A stretch of 64,000 nt of DNA from Toxorhynchites rutilus septentrionalis (GCF_029784135.1 NC_073744.1:69215593-69279592), one strand, 5' to 3'; positions 33,149 through 44,692 are shown, numbered from the stretch's first letter. Program-made: numbers and translations. The notes: generated by a model from the letters alone, not told the origin.

Positions 33149-35940
33149 GACGTAGGACTACGTCTTTCATTTCTATACCGGGGTGTAAAATCAAAGTTTC
33201 GAAAACGAAAGCGTTACGCCGGAGTCCGAGATTTTGAGAGTTAATAGCTCCTAAACAACTGAACGAAATGGTATGATAAACACTTCATTCGAAAGATAAA
33301 ATGTATACGCGTTCTGTACTTGTTACTTTCTGATCCAAAAACATGTTTCAATAGTCTTAAATTTGCTTTCAAAACAGGCTATTGAAATCACCAATCGGTA
33401 TATAAGCGAGCGCCGCTCGGAAATCCACTCAGTTCTAATTGAACAGCGATTGGAGCATGTTGTCGCTGTTGTGGTGAAGCTCTTCATTTATCATGAAAGC
33501 GCGGATGAACGGTGTCACCAAGAGCCTGTTTGTGCACCTTAGGCCAGAAGGGAATCCATCAGGAGAAGAGTGATGCCACAAACGGTTTCCCGGGAAGATC
33601 TCGAAGCAGCCGCTACACACACACACATACACGCGTGGAATTCTTTCCGTTTGGATGCCATTCAGCATCGAGAAAGATCCGGAAAATAATCTGCCAGTTC
33701 CTCTGGGAATTTAAAAATACATTCATGTGAAAGAGTTTATTTGAATGTTTTCTATCCATGTAACATTGTGACCAAATATGTTTCAATCAAGTGCTATTAA
33801 CAGATGTTTATCGAGTTAGCATAAACCACTGGTGGGCTTCCAGTATCGAGGAAAATGTGGAAATATCCAATCGTTACTGAAAATAATCTGCCAGTTCCTG
33901 TGGGAATTTAAAATTACATTCATGTGAAAGAGTTTATTTTAATGTTTTCTATCCATGTAACACTGACCAAATACATTTGGTTTTGTGATTTTTCAATCAA
34001 TCGCAATTAACAGGATAGCTTCTGAAGATTATTTATCTCCGTCAGTAGGATATTTCCGTATCCAATATTGTATGCGCCCGCAATCGATTATTGCTCAGTC
34101 GCCGAAAGTTCCGAGCTCAGAGAGTTCATTCCCCTCTAGTTTGCCTTCCAAATTGCCATCATAAACCACGCCTTCTCTCGATTCAATCACGCACAAAAAG
34201 CATACTTAAGCGATATTCTGGTGGTGAGACGCATTCATTTTTCGTGAGGACATCGACAAGACAACATCGTTGCTGAGGGTGCTGGACGGCTTGTTTGAAA
34301 CTGTGAGGAGCATTGAGAAGCAGATCCTTCAGGAGAAGAGAAGGTGACCATCGAAGCAGCCGCTACACACACACACACATACACGCACGGAATTCTTTCC
34401 GTTTGGATGCCGTTCAGTATCGAGAAAGATCCGGAAAATAATCTGCTAGTTCCTCTAGGAATTTAAAAATACATTCATGTGAAAGAGTTTATTTTAATGT
34501 TTTCTATCCATGTAACACTGACCAAATACATTTGGTTTTGTGATTTTTCAATCAATCGCAATTAACAGGATAGCTTCTGAAGATTATTCTTCTCCGTCAG
34601 TAGGATATTTCCGTATCCAATATTGTATGCGCCCGCAATCGATTATTGCTCAGTCGCCGAAAGTTCCGAGCTCAGAGAGTTCATTCCCCTCTAGTTTGCC
34701 TTCCAAATTGCCATCATAAACCACGCCTTCTCTCGATTCAATCACGCACAAAAAGCATACTTAAGCGATATTCTGGTGGTGAGACGCATTCATTTTTCGT
34801 GAGGACATCGACAAGACAACATCGTTGCTGAGGGTGCTGGACGGCTTGTTTGAAACTGTGAGGAGCATTGAGAAGCAGATCCTTCAGGAGAAGAGAAGGT
34901 GACCATCGAAGCAGCCGCTACACACACACACACATACACGCACGGAATTCTTTCCGTTTGGATGCCGTTCAGTATCGAGAAAGATCCGGAAAATAATCTG
35001 CTAGTTCCTCTAGGAATTTAAAAATACATTCATGTGAAAGAGTTTATTTGAATGTTTTCTATCCATGTAACACTGTGACCAAATATGTTTCAATCAAGTG
35101 CTATTAACAGATGGTTATCGAGTTAGCATTAACCACTGGTGGGCTTCCAGTATCGAGGAAAATGTGGAAATATCCAATCGTTACTGAAAATAATCTGCCA
35201 GTTCCTCTGGGAATTTAAAATTACATTCATGTGAAAGAGTTTATTTTGATGTTTTCTATCCACGTAACACTGTGACCAAATATTTTTCAATCAAGTGCTA
35301 TTAACAGATGGTTATCGAGTTAGCATTAACCGCTGGTGGGCTTCCAGTATCGAGGAAAATGTGGAAATATCTAATCGTTACTGAAAATAATCTGCCAGTT
35401 CCTCTGGGAATTTAAAATTACATTCATGTGAATGAGTTTATTTTGATGTTTTCTATCCATGTAACACTGTGACCAAATATGTTTCAATCAAGTGCTATTA
35501 ACAGATGGTTATCGAGTTAGCATTAACCACTGGTGGGCTTCCAGTATCGAGGAAAATGTGGAAATATCTAATCGTTACTGAAAATAATCTGCCAGTTCCT
35601 CTGGGAATTTGAAATTACATTCATGTGAAAGAGTTTATTTTAATGTTTTCTATCCATGTAACACCGTGACCAAATACATTTGGTTTTGTGATTTTTCAAT
35701 CAATCGCAATTAACAGGATAGCTTCTGAAGATTATTCTTCCCCATCAGTAGGATATTTCCGTATCCAAAATTGGATGCATAAAACCTTGTGCCTCCAACG
35801 TAACGCTCTCGTTTTCGAAGTTCTCCAAATATTCATTCATTCAGAATGAACTCAAATTCAACTTCAAACAAATGAACTCTGAATCAACGATAGTCCTACG
35901 TCACCCTTGCGGTTATACCATAGATATAACCCACCTCCTG
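33149..35940 (+). mobile_element. H-family element, copy H6
   Basis: Complete, 2792 bp, from GACGTAGGACTACGTC to TAGTCCTACGTCACCC...CCTCCTG, inserted into the poly-A/T tail of the LINE. TATATAA is at 33399-33405 and TCAGT at 33429-33433. It contains 197-bp units near 33690, 33893, 35010, 35207, 35398 and 35596, and a 555-bp internal duplication. Confidence 0.9.
33960..35070 (+). repeat. 555-bp direct tandem duplication inside H6
   Basis: 33960-34514 and 34515-35069 are almost identical; for example GATTATTGCTCAGTCGCCG recurs 555 bp apart, with differences such as ATTATTTATC versus ATTATTCTTC. Both include the CA tract and the GTGAGGAGCATTGAGAAG segment. High identity points to a young event, or it could be an assembly duplication. 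Confidence 0.85.
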
Positions 35941-36299
35941 TTTTTTTTATTCTGTATTTGAGAGGTTTTCAGCCTCCTGGGCTGGTTCGCCTCTTTATCG
36001 ACGGCATTGCCGCAAGGTTTCTTTGGGAACAGATTGCACATAAAATTATCACATAAAAATTGGACGTAAAAATTAAACACATATAAATCCTTTTGCGAGA
36101 CATGACTTAACAAAGAACTTGCTGTTTGCTTGTTGGACCAGATGGCATGGATGTCCTCGGACCATGGCTCCATGCCAGTGGAGAGGAAGCCGTGCCGTTG
36201 AAGATGCCGACGTGTTCTTATTCCCCTTCATCGTGGAGAGGAAGGAACAAGGATCTTCTTGACTGATCCATTGTTCAGACGCTAGATCTTAAAAAATAG

Positions 36300-37751
36300 T
36301 TCGGCATCTTTTAGGTAGCAGACAAGCGCTGCTACTCTTGCTGGATCGTCCTTCAAGATGTCTCTTACACTCCCGCTGATTCCATGCAGGTTTCGCAGAT
36401 CATCGAATTTCGGGCAACCACACAAGATGTGCTCGACGGAGTTGTGGATTTGGCAGTGGTCGCAGAGTAGATGGTAGAGTTCTCTATTGAATCCGTGTCA
36501 GACCGAGCAGTGACCGGTCCTCAATCTGGACAGGATTCGTTGTTCTCTCATTCCTTTAACATCGTCAAACCTGACAATCGTGCCCTTGACTTTTCTGAGA
36601 AACTGCCCCCTCTCTGCAAACCACCTTTCGGTCCAAAAGGTGCGGAGAGAGTTGGTGATCCACAACTTCACATCGTCAAGCGGCACATTCCGAGTGAAGA
36701 ACGGTCTGGTGTGACCGATTCCGGCAAACTGGTCGGCCGCTTCATTCCCTGCAATGCCGTTGTGTCCGGGGACCCACATGAGCACAGTGTCGGGCAATAT
36801 GTTCTTCCTGATGGCCTGTACCCATGGATGTTTGGACCTGGTCGCCATGGCGTCAATGGCGCTTGCCGAATCGGAGACGACCAACAACGGCTTGGAAGAT
36901 GAAGTTGTAGTTGCCTCGAAGATGCCGGCCACTTCGGCCGAGAAGACCTGGCAGATGTCCGCGAGTTTCTTGCTGGAAATCAGACTATTATTATTATCGC
37001 TTACCCCAAATCCAACTCCCGATGGTCCTTTTGAGCCGTCCGAGTATTTGATCTCGTGGAGACGGTATTTTTCTGCTATGATGGCCTTGAAATATTCTAG
37101 CAGACCGATCGAGCTCGCCCTGGCTCGAAAGTTGTCCCTAATACCGTTCTCGACGAGAACAGTTGGGAACCTCCAGTCGTTCGCACCAAACCAGGATTGT
37201 TTTGCCACTGGGGGGAGGTTGGCGTGCGCCACCCGCTGCAGGATCGTGTTGCTAAGGGCGGTCAGGTGGGTCTCTCCTCTACCGCTGGTTTTCGACAAGA
37301 AACTGGCAGTCCTGGCTACGATCGCCGAGTCTATGATCAGATCGAAAGGAGGTTCTTCAATTTCGGCGCAGACAGAGGCAGCTGGTGTTGATGGCAGGAG
37401 ACCGGAGACAGTCCGTAGTGCTTTGTTGTAGATCGGTGCCAGAGATTTTGGGAGCTTGTCTCCAGCCAAACACGTCAGTTCAAGGCCATAGGTGAGGCGG
37501 CTGCTGATGATGGCTTTGGCCACCCGTAGCCGAATATTTCTGTTGTTGCTCCGGTGCGGTTTGGAAATGGTTTTCAGAAGGTTCAACCGGGTGGCACAGC
37601 TCTTCTTAACTTCCTCGAAATGGCGGAGGAAGCTAAGTTTGTGGTCAACAAACACTCCAAAGATCTTTAGCGTTTTTCGGCGGGGAATGTTGTTTTTGTA
37701 TAGCTGGACCCTGGAGTTGGGACCCTGATGTCTATCGCTGCAAATCACCAT
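36300..37751 (-). pseudogene. LINE ORF2 3' part: RT thumb, RNase H, Cys-His tail
   Basis: The main open stretch is 37751-36498 on the minus strand. It begins after the lost RT core (GFRLSAQKSGHMVICSDR, then KTLKIFGVFVDHKLSF). It contains a full RNase H domain: KYSDGSKGPSGVGFGV, FSAEVAGIFEA, LLVVSDSASAIDAM, WVPGHNGIAGNEAADQFAG, with the D-E-D-D active residues present. A TGA after RTGHCSV interrupts it. The same frame continues HGFNRELYHLLCDHCQIH then SVEHILCGCPKFDDLR, a C-x2-C...H...C motif typical of these elements' C-termini, ending about 36290. Confidence 0.85.
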
Positions 37752-38896
37752 ATGGCCGCTCTTCTGCGCTGAAAGTCTAAATCCTCTCTCGGCCGCCCAC
37801 CGGCCGATGACATTGGTAGCTGCCTGTAACCTTTCGCGGAACGTAGGGCAACAGAAAGTTCCTCGATGGTGAAGTTCCGGTTGAGAGGATTATTAGGACG
37901 ACTCATAGGGACCACAAAGTTTCTGACCGAAGTGATACCCGCTCCCTGTCGACGGATGAAATCGGGCTCATATTCGGAGATCGAGAACAATCCCGCGAAA
38001 TATTCGCCGAGCGTGTTCGAAGTATCTACGGGATCGCTGAAGGTTATACCATCCACTTGAAGAATGGGATTGTGTGGCCTTCTCTTCCCATTTAGTGCAT
38101 TTACTCTGCGCCAAAGATCCGCAGAGGACTGGTTTTCGTTGATAGACTCCAGAAAACCAGTCCAACTGTCTAACTTCGCCTTCCGGATTAACCGCCGTAC
38201 TCTGATGTGTTGCGCTCGATACCTGTTCATGGCAGCTTCCTTCATTGGATCTCCTACTGGTAGTCGTTTGGCCGTACGCAGAAACTTTCTCCGCTTCTTG
38301 ACCTTCCCCTTGATGTCCTCGGACCACCAATGCAGCGCTTTTTTCCCCGGAGTGGTTTTCGTTCTTGGGATGGAGGCTTCGGCCGCCTCCATAATGGTTT
38401 TGTTGAAAGTGGCAATGGTGGTTGGATTGTCTCTAGATATCAAGAAGTCGGAGGATGTTTGAAAGGCTGTCCAGTCAGCTCTTTCGAAGATCCATCTTGG
38501 TCTGCGAGTAGTGAGCGGCGGCGGGCCGATAAAGCTGATGGTTATCGAGTGATGATCGCTGACATGAAGGTCGTCGGCTTTGTTCCACCCTAACCTATCC
38601 ACCAAGTTGAGACTAGCTGCTGAAATATCAATGGCTGTGTTGCTCGTACCTCTACGAAAAGTGTCAGTGCCGTCATTTAAGACCGAGAGCTCCATCACCT
38701 CCAAGAGGTCGGCGATGATATTCCCTCTGACGTCTGGTGTTTGCATTCCCCAGTTGCGGTGATGAGCATTGAAGTCCCCCAAGATGATTTTTGGGTCCTC
38801 CATGACTGCTACCGCTTCAAGCAGCTTCCGTCGTAGTTCCGGGATTACGCCACACGGCAGGTATATACAAATGATGGTCACCGGAATCGGGTGCAT
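37745..38896 (-). pseudogene. LINE ORF2 5' part: APE-type endonuclease, RT core missing
   Basis: The 383-codon open stretch lacks the first endonuclease motif. It continues IICIYLPCGVIPELRRKL, IILGDFNAHHRNWG, GTSNTAIDISAASL and VSDHHSITISF, the later APE endonuclease motifs with catalytic Asp and His. A linker and the start of the RT region follow (NRNFTIEELSVALRSAKG). There, a deletion and frame change join it directly to sequence that normally follows the YADD motif (RLQAATNVIGRWAAERGF in the next frame). The whole polymerase palm is absent, so the copy is dead. Confidence 0.85.
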
Positions 38897-39145
38897 CTCC
38901 CTGGCGCCGGGGGTAGACCGTCAGTACCGGTGGGGGTATAACGTCCGCACTGACGGGACCAGAGAATAGTTGGCTTCATACAAACTAATGTCGTATTCAG
39001 ATGTCGACACCATTCCGCCGTCAACGCGTATACTGACAGCAATTCCAATATTGCTGAAAGTGCATTTCATATGATTGTTTCACCTGGTATATATAGAGGC
39101 ACCTTGGTCCCGAGTAGAGCTTGAATATGACAGCAGATTGGGAGA

Positions 39146-39571
39146 CACGGCTTACAGAGACAAGGCTAGTTCTTTAGCGAGTAAACTTTTTTTTGATGAC
39201 GTCATCCGAGTCGTCAGTGTAAACAGTCGCCAGTTGTATTTTGTTTTCTGACTTACGCGTAAATGTTCCTGAAATGAAAAATCGAAAATGGTTCAATGCG
39301 CTGTGAGCGGGTGTATAAATTATGAAAATGACATTATCGGGTAAAAAAAAGATTCTTTCGCTTTCCGAAAAACCGAAAATTATGTTCTTTGTGTATAAAT
39401 GTTTTATCAAATTATTCATGGTGTTAAATATAATCAACTATATTATCAACGCACAAACTTACAAAGCACGAAAAATAAAAAATAAGAACACATTGTTTAC
39501 TTCAACGACTCAGATGACGTCACTAAAAAATGACTGATCCGGAGTAGCTAGTCTTGTCTCTGTAAGCCGTG
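39146..39571 (+). mobile_element. THAP-bearing MITE, copy 1, 426 bp
   Basis: Ends CACGGCTTACAGAGACAAG / CTTGTCTCTGTAAGCCGTG are inverted repeats flanked by ATTGGGAGA and ATTGGAAGA, a 9-bp duplication with one mismatch. Inside, a frame reads MVQCAVSGCINYENDI (Cys-x4-Cys-x-Asn), the start of a THAP finger, which soon degenerates. It lies about 680 bp upstream of eEF1B-delta exon 1. The superfamily is uncertain. Confidence 0.75.
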
Positions 39572-40249
39572 ATTGGAAGATGTCAGATCTCTTGCACGGC
39601 CGACACGACACGCGCTACCTCGTGTATTTTTGGTAGGAATAAAAATCAGTAATTTTTATTGATTTTTAGCTTCTAGTGAAACATCCACCATTTTGCATCA
39701 CTCATCTATCGTCTTTCCCATTGATTTGATTCAAGTGCAATTCTAAAAACGGTGAGTTTTCGCAGAATGGACTTGTTCCTGCTATTTTGACTTTCAATAG
39801 TGTGCTGCACTCCAAAAAGATGGAATTATATTGATTGTTAAGTAGTGAAATCCGATTCCTCATCCACCCATTCCATTTCATCCATTCTGCATCATATATC
39901 TGTTTTTTATTTGTTTTAGGCAGAAATTCAAATGTGTTGATTTTATGTAGAATACTAGATAGTGAAACCAAATTTCTCACAACTGTCTATCAAATCGATT
40001 CAATGGTGCGTTTCCATTGAAAAGAAATCGGAAATTTATGGTGGATAGCACTGCCTCGAGAAAAATAATGAATCCCTCATCCATTTTATGGGATTTATTC
40101 ACCGCAGTTTATTAGTAAATATTGTGAGATGAAAACGCACGTAAACAAGCTATGGTCACTAATTGTGTTCACACTCATTCATTGTGTCCAAAAATAGCGA
40201 TAAATGTAGAAATATGTTCTATTTACAGATAAACACAAAAGTGAAAAGC

Positions 40250-42365
40250 ATGGCTTCCTATCTAGCATGCGAAAAACATTGGGCAGAAAAACCCAACTAT
40301 GATGATGCTGAGAAAAAATACTACGAGTACCTAGCACAGGTAGGTAGATTATTTAGTGTAGAATATTTTTGATTAACAATTACCCATTAGTGCTTCTGCC
40401 GTGTGACTAAATTCAGATTTTGGATCAAGATTTAAACTTGCGCTATAGTAAATCTAGTCAATGTTTTCAACTTATTTAGTCAAATACTGAGTTTCGTCCT
40501 GCGGCATAGTTCTATGTTGCATTTTAATCGGGAGAAAGCATCAACACATTAAGTACAAGCGTTTTAGTGTTACAATTGCTCATAAATTAATTTTTATCGT
40601 GGATGTCATCCTAATTTAATCTTATATGTAATCACGCAAGCATTCAGTTGGAGAATCACGTAAGCATTCCATCTGTCCGAATATAACGCAGAAGTCTGTG
40701 GCTTCTCAAGTCCAGCCAAAACCAGAGATGCCCAAAATGGAGCAATCGTCACCGGCCCCAGCTGCCGCCGCCACTATTAATGGTGAACAATCCAAGGTGA
40801 AAAAAGAGAGAAAGAGAAACAGGAAAAACAAGAAAGATACTTCACAATCACCCGATCCTGTTATGCCGGTTGCAATTGTAGTACCGCCCAATCAACAAGT
40901 GGTGGCACCACAGCCTGTAATACCCGTTGCAACAGAGGAAGCATCTCAAGAGCAAGCTAAGAAAAAGGCTAAAAAAAGCAAGAAAAATAAAGCCAGCCAG
41001 GAAGCCGCAGCCGAGACTGTGATTGGCAATACCACCTGTCCGGCAACTAACAACACTATACTAACCGAAAAAAGTCAGCAAGAGAATACCAAGAATCTGA
41101 AGGAGAAGGAGAATCTGGCACATAAGCTTTGTGGAAATATTACGGAGGAGATAAACAAGGTTAATTATAGACAAACGAGGCGTAGTTGCTTTCTGGTCCA
41201 ATATTTTCTTGCAATTTCTTGTGATTTTTATTACTCTCCTTCTGTTGTTGGCTATTGCTCTGGGGTCTGATTGCTGGATTTAGTTCGAATTTAAAACCGA
41301 ACATTCGGCCGTCTGTACTCGAAAGCTTATTGTTTTGTTTTAGGATTTCTATTTGTGTTTATAGATCTTTGATTTCATGAATGTGTTTTTGTGTTTGCGT
41401 GGTAATACTTTTGAAAATCTGCTACATTTAAGCTGTAGCTTATGTTCTTTGCGCAAATCAATATGTTGTGCTTCCATGTTAGCGTAGACCTAATCACCTG
41501 TTCACATATTTAGTGCACTGTTTGTTTTTCTGCTAACGCATTAACACACAATGTCAATAACGCTTTCGTATTATTTTCCCCCGAATTTAGATTAGTACAT
41601 TCCCCCCGGCACAATGCACGCTGGCGTCGGAAATCTCCAAGGCTAGACAGCACATCAAGAACTCACTTGAACGCGTATGTTTCTGTGTGCTCACAAGTTC
41701 ATTTTCCAAATATTTAGGCTGGTATCCTTTATTTGCAGATGGATGGTATCGCTGCTCTGGCCGCTAGTCCCGGTGCCGAGCTTCTTGATCGTCTGTCAAC
41801 GGTCGAGAAGGAAAATGAGAAATTGCGTTCGGTCATTGATGGCCTGAACAAATTGGTTATCGATCTTCATGAGCGTGTAAAGTCGTTAGAGACGGGTTCA
41901 ATGGTCCCGGTAGCACCGAAAGCAGCAGCGCCGGCTCCAGCCAAGAAAGCTCCAGCACCTGCCAACGAAGATGAAGATGATGACGATGTTGATCTGTTCG
42001 GTTCGGATGATGAATCTGAAGATAAGGCAGCAGCTGAACTACGCGAGAAGCGACTAGCCGACTACGCCGCTAAGAAGTCTAAGAAACCTGCTCTGATCGC
42101 AAAATCAAACATCATTCTTGACATCAAACCGTGGGATGATGAAACAGATATGAAATTGATGGAACAAGAGGTTCGCAAAATCAGCACCGATGGTCTGCTT
42201 CTTGGTGCATCAAAGCTGGTTCCCCTAGCTTACGGAATTCACAAGCTTCAGATATCCTGTGTGATCGAGGACGATAAGGTGTCGGTCGATTGGCTGCAAG
42301 AGGAGATCGAAAAGATCGAAGATTACGTCCAGAGTGTGGACATTGCCGCGTTCAACAAGATCTAG
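40250..42365 (+). CDS. eEF1delta: Elongation factor 1B delta (eEF1D), four coding exons
   Basis: eEF1B-delta is a guanine-nucleotide exchange factor that recharges eEF1A during translation elongation. Exons: 40250-40339, 40692-41159, 41591-41674, 41739-42365, all joined in phase 0. Exon 1 ([15 protein letters not shown] then [14 protein letters not shown]) matches the family N-terminus. Exon 3 gives [16 protein letters not shown]. Exon 4 begins with a leucine-zipper-like coiled coil ([20 protein letters not shown]). It then has the acidic [17 protein letters not shown] segment and the C-terminal exchange domain ([14 protein letters not shown] ... [12 protein letters not shown]). Exon 2 is extra: 156 lysine- and Ala/Pro-rich residues ([11 protein letters not shown]), absent from the standard short form. 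With it the protein is 422 residues, without it 266, close to the usual ~260-280. Alternative splicing is inferred. Confidence 0.95.
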
Positions 42366-42530
42366 AAAGCTGTCATTAACGCGTCTGTGTAAACCAATGC
42401 TCATTAGAAACAATTACAACTTGGACAATTATGTGTAATCTTTGTATCGCCCTACTTTTCAAATTGAACGTTTTTAACACTTGAATACCGCAAAACAACA
42501 ACAGAAACAATACAAACTCTAGATGTTCAA

Positions 42531-42536
42531 AATAAA
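42531..42536 (+). terminator. Likely eEF1B-delta polyadenylation signal
   Basis: AATAAA about 166 bp after the stop codon. Confidence 0.55.
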
Positions 42537-42808
42537 AGAACTGAAATTTGTGAACCTAGCCAACCAACGATTTTCAATTTATTATTGGCTTCTTGAATGG
42601 CCTTTTGCCGTCTCAACGTATGCATTAACTAGCGTCATTCATGATTACTTAGTTGAGATTTCTTAAACCAAATAACACGCCTTGAGTGTATTCCGAGGGG
42701 CAAGCTCTAGAATACGCGTGACCACAGTGCAAGTCGAAGGAAATTTCTCTGACGAAAAATCGATACCTGAGGCGACAAACGATACAAACAAATGACTAAT
42801 AACCCAAC

Positions 42809-42850
42809 GGTAATCCCACGTCAACCATGCGGTTATATAATAGATATGAC
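42809..42850 (+). mobile_element. H-family tail fragment
   Basis: AATCCCACGTCAACCATGCGG then ATAGATATGACCC followed by a T-run matches the H tail at 8163-8204. No other H sequence is nearby. Confidence 0.5.
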
Positions 42851-43006
42851 CCATACATTTTTTTTATCCTCCTGATTATTGGATCTCTTGTGACATTTCT
42901 ATTTTACATTTGTTGACAACAAATTCAATTCAATCCGCATAACCCAGGTTAGCCTTATTTTACTATTACAGATATCGAAGAAGTCGATACTATTTCCCAT
43001 ACATTT

Positions 43007-43682
43007 CTCGCGTAACTTTTGAAAAGGTCCTATGTAACAAATGTAAACAAATCGAGTTAATGGATGCACGCTATTAGTTTTCAATCATTGAATGTATTAC
43101 AAAAACAATCGTTCACGTATCTATCTTCTTCATCTTTTTGTCGCCGATACAAAAAATATCCAATGTACAGATTCGAATTTTAAGCACCCGGCTGTTACTT
43201 CGGACGCCACTTTCCTCCGACGGCCGAAACGTCCGAAGTAACAAAGCAGTCAATACAACTCGCAGTCGTACTTCGGTCGTTTTGGAATTTGTTTCTTACA
43301 GGTGTTGTTATCGATTTCAGTGCAATTCAACGAGTGATAACAATAGTAATCAGTCTTTAGAACGAAATGCTGATATTTGGATTGTTGTTTATTAGTTAGT
43401 TTCAATTTTTTATAGTGCAACGTAATATGTCCAATATGCAAACGCGGGCAGTCAAAACGTCAAATGTAACATTTTTCGCCCCGAGGCTTCAACCTTAATC
43501 TCAAATCACGGAACAATAGTTACGATTGGTTTTACGGAGTTATTCTTGACAGCTAGTGGTGAAAACAGTGGTAAAGATTGATAGCTTTTAAGACAATTCG
43601 CGAAATAATGTTCGGGTCTTCAACTACGTTTTTCTCGAGTTGGCGAAAATGTTACATTGGACCTTTTCAAAAGTTACGCGAG
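43007..43682. mobile_element. MITE with CTCGCGTAACTTTTGAAAAG ends, 676 bp
   Basis: Inverted ends of about 33 bp (CTCGCGTAACTTTTG... / ...CAAAAGTTACGCGAG, inner word GTTACATTGGACC) flanked by ATTT on each side (43003-43006, 43683-43686), a possible 4-bp duplication. Non-coding. It lies downstream of eEF1B-delta. Confidence 0.75.
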
Positions 43683-43767
43683 ATTTGTTCTGCTCATTTG
43701 TGAGCTTCCCTACCCATACCGTCAATAACGAGCAACTTATCGGCGATCGATGAGGGAATGATTTAAA

Positions 43768-44176
43768 CACGGCTTACAGAGACAAAGCTAGTTCTTTAGC
43801 GAGTAAACATTTTTTTTTGATGACGTCATCCGAGTCGTCAGTGTAAACAGTCGCCAGTTGTATTTTGTTTTCTGACTTACGCGTAAATGTTCCTGAAATG
43901 AAAAATCGAAAATGGTTCAATGCGCTGTGAGCGGGTGTATAAATTATGAAAATGACATTATCGGGCCAAAAAAAAGATTCTTTCGCTTTCCGAAAACCCG
44001 AAAATTATGTTCTTTGTGGATGAGTGTTTTATCAAATTATTCATGGTGTTAAATATAATCAACTATATTGTCAACGCACAAACTTACAAAGCACGAAAAA
44101 TAAAAAATAAGAACACATTGTTTACTTCAACGACTCAGATGACGTCACTAAAAAATGACTGATCCGGAGTAGCTAG
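43768..44176 (+). mobile_element. THAP-bearing MITE, copy 2, right end missing
   Basis: Very similar to 39146-39571 in the same orientation (CACGGCTTACAGAGACAAAG, GATGACGTCATCCGAGTCG, the Met-Val-Gln-Cys frame). It stops at GGAGTAGCTAG without the terminal TCTTGTCTCTGTAAGCC. The two copies bracket the eEF1B-delta gene. Confidence 0.75.
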
Positions 44177-44199
44177 CCACAGTCTTCGTTCGGATTGAT

Positions 44200-44576
44200 C
44201 TGTGGACGCGACCAAATTAATTACTCGCTGATGCTCTGGCATTGCAATCCTTACATCAAACTGACACCATTCCATAAAGATTCTGAACTACATTATTGTG
44301 TTGGGAACCATCAAAAAAGGCTGTCATCGATTGCCAAGAAAATAACTGTTCAGCAGGGTACTTACCCGGGCTCAGGTTCAACTCGAATTTTGGAAACATC
44401 GCACTCCCACTGGTGTACTCCACGGAGTCCGGTTATTTACACCCACTATATGTCCATGCAGGTAGTCATTACAATCTTTTTTTATGTGTTTCGGTCTGAT
44501 TTAATTTCAGTAAAACTTAAGTTCGGGAGAATATGAGTTTCGAAAGATATAATTGTAGTTCTTCTTAGGGTGCGCA
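44200..44576. other. Unassigned non-coding stretch
   Basis: Short open frames in both strands lack recognisable domains. No repeat with clear ends was identified. Confidence 0.35.
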
Positions 44577-44692
44577 TACACTGTTTGACCGAAGCCAAAT
44601 ATTTGACTCTTTTTGACAGATAAAATTTGGTCAACGTGTACTGATCAAATATATTCTACACAAAACACGACAAGCAAATATTCAATTATTGG

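Larger units (their letters stand above)
33141..38960 (-). mobile_element. 5'-truncated non-LTR retrotransposon (RNase H type) with H6 in its tail
   Basis: An 11-bp duplication AGAGAATAGTT (33130-33140, 38961-38971) brackets the insertion in G1. On the minus strand it runs from a truncated endonuclease near 38960 to the 3' end GGCTGAAAACCTCTC...AATAAAAAAAA at 35941. The poly-A tail continues on the far side of H6 (T-run at 33139-33145). Without H6 it is about 3.0 kb. The RNase H domain and C-terminal Cys-His motif fit I/Loa-type clades (inference). Confidence 0.8.
32025..39060. mobile_element. G1 large inverted-repeat element, split by a LINE
   Basis: The left arm runs 32025-32510. The right arm runs 32750-33129 and continues at 38972-39060 after the LINE. 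Matching words: CGCGTTGACGGCGGAATGG / CCATTCCGCCGTCAACGCG, AGACTAATCTGAT..., TCACCAAAACTTACCATTAT / ATAATGGTAAGTTTTGGTGA. The CGCGTTGACGGC word also recurs inside the arms (32495, 32775). The central 240 bp hold a short frame without recognisable domain. Related elements: 30560-31020 and 53715-55985. Confidence 0.65.

Noticed and set aside
34091..34831. Identical 61-codon frames 555 bp apart
   Set aside because: Explained by the 555-bp tandem duplication in H6; related frames in H2 and H4 are not maintained at the same length and no domain is visible.
36471..38593. Long plus-strand open frames (36754-37431, 38064-38462 and others)
   Set aside because: They are shadows of the GC-richer minus-strand LINE coding region and have no recognisable domains.
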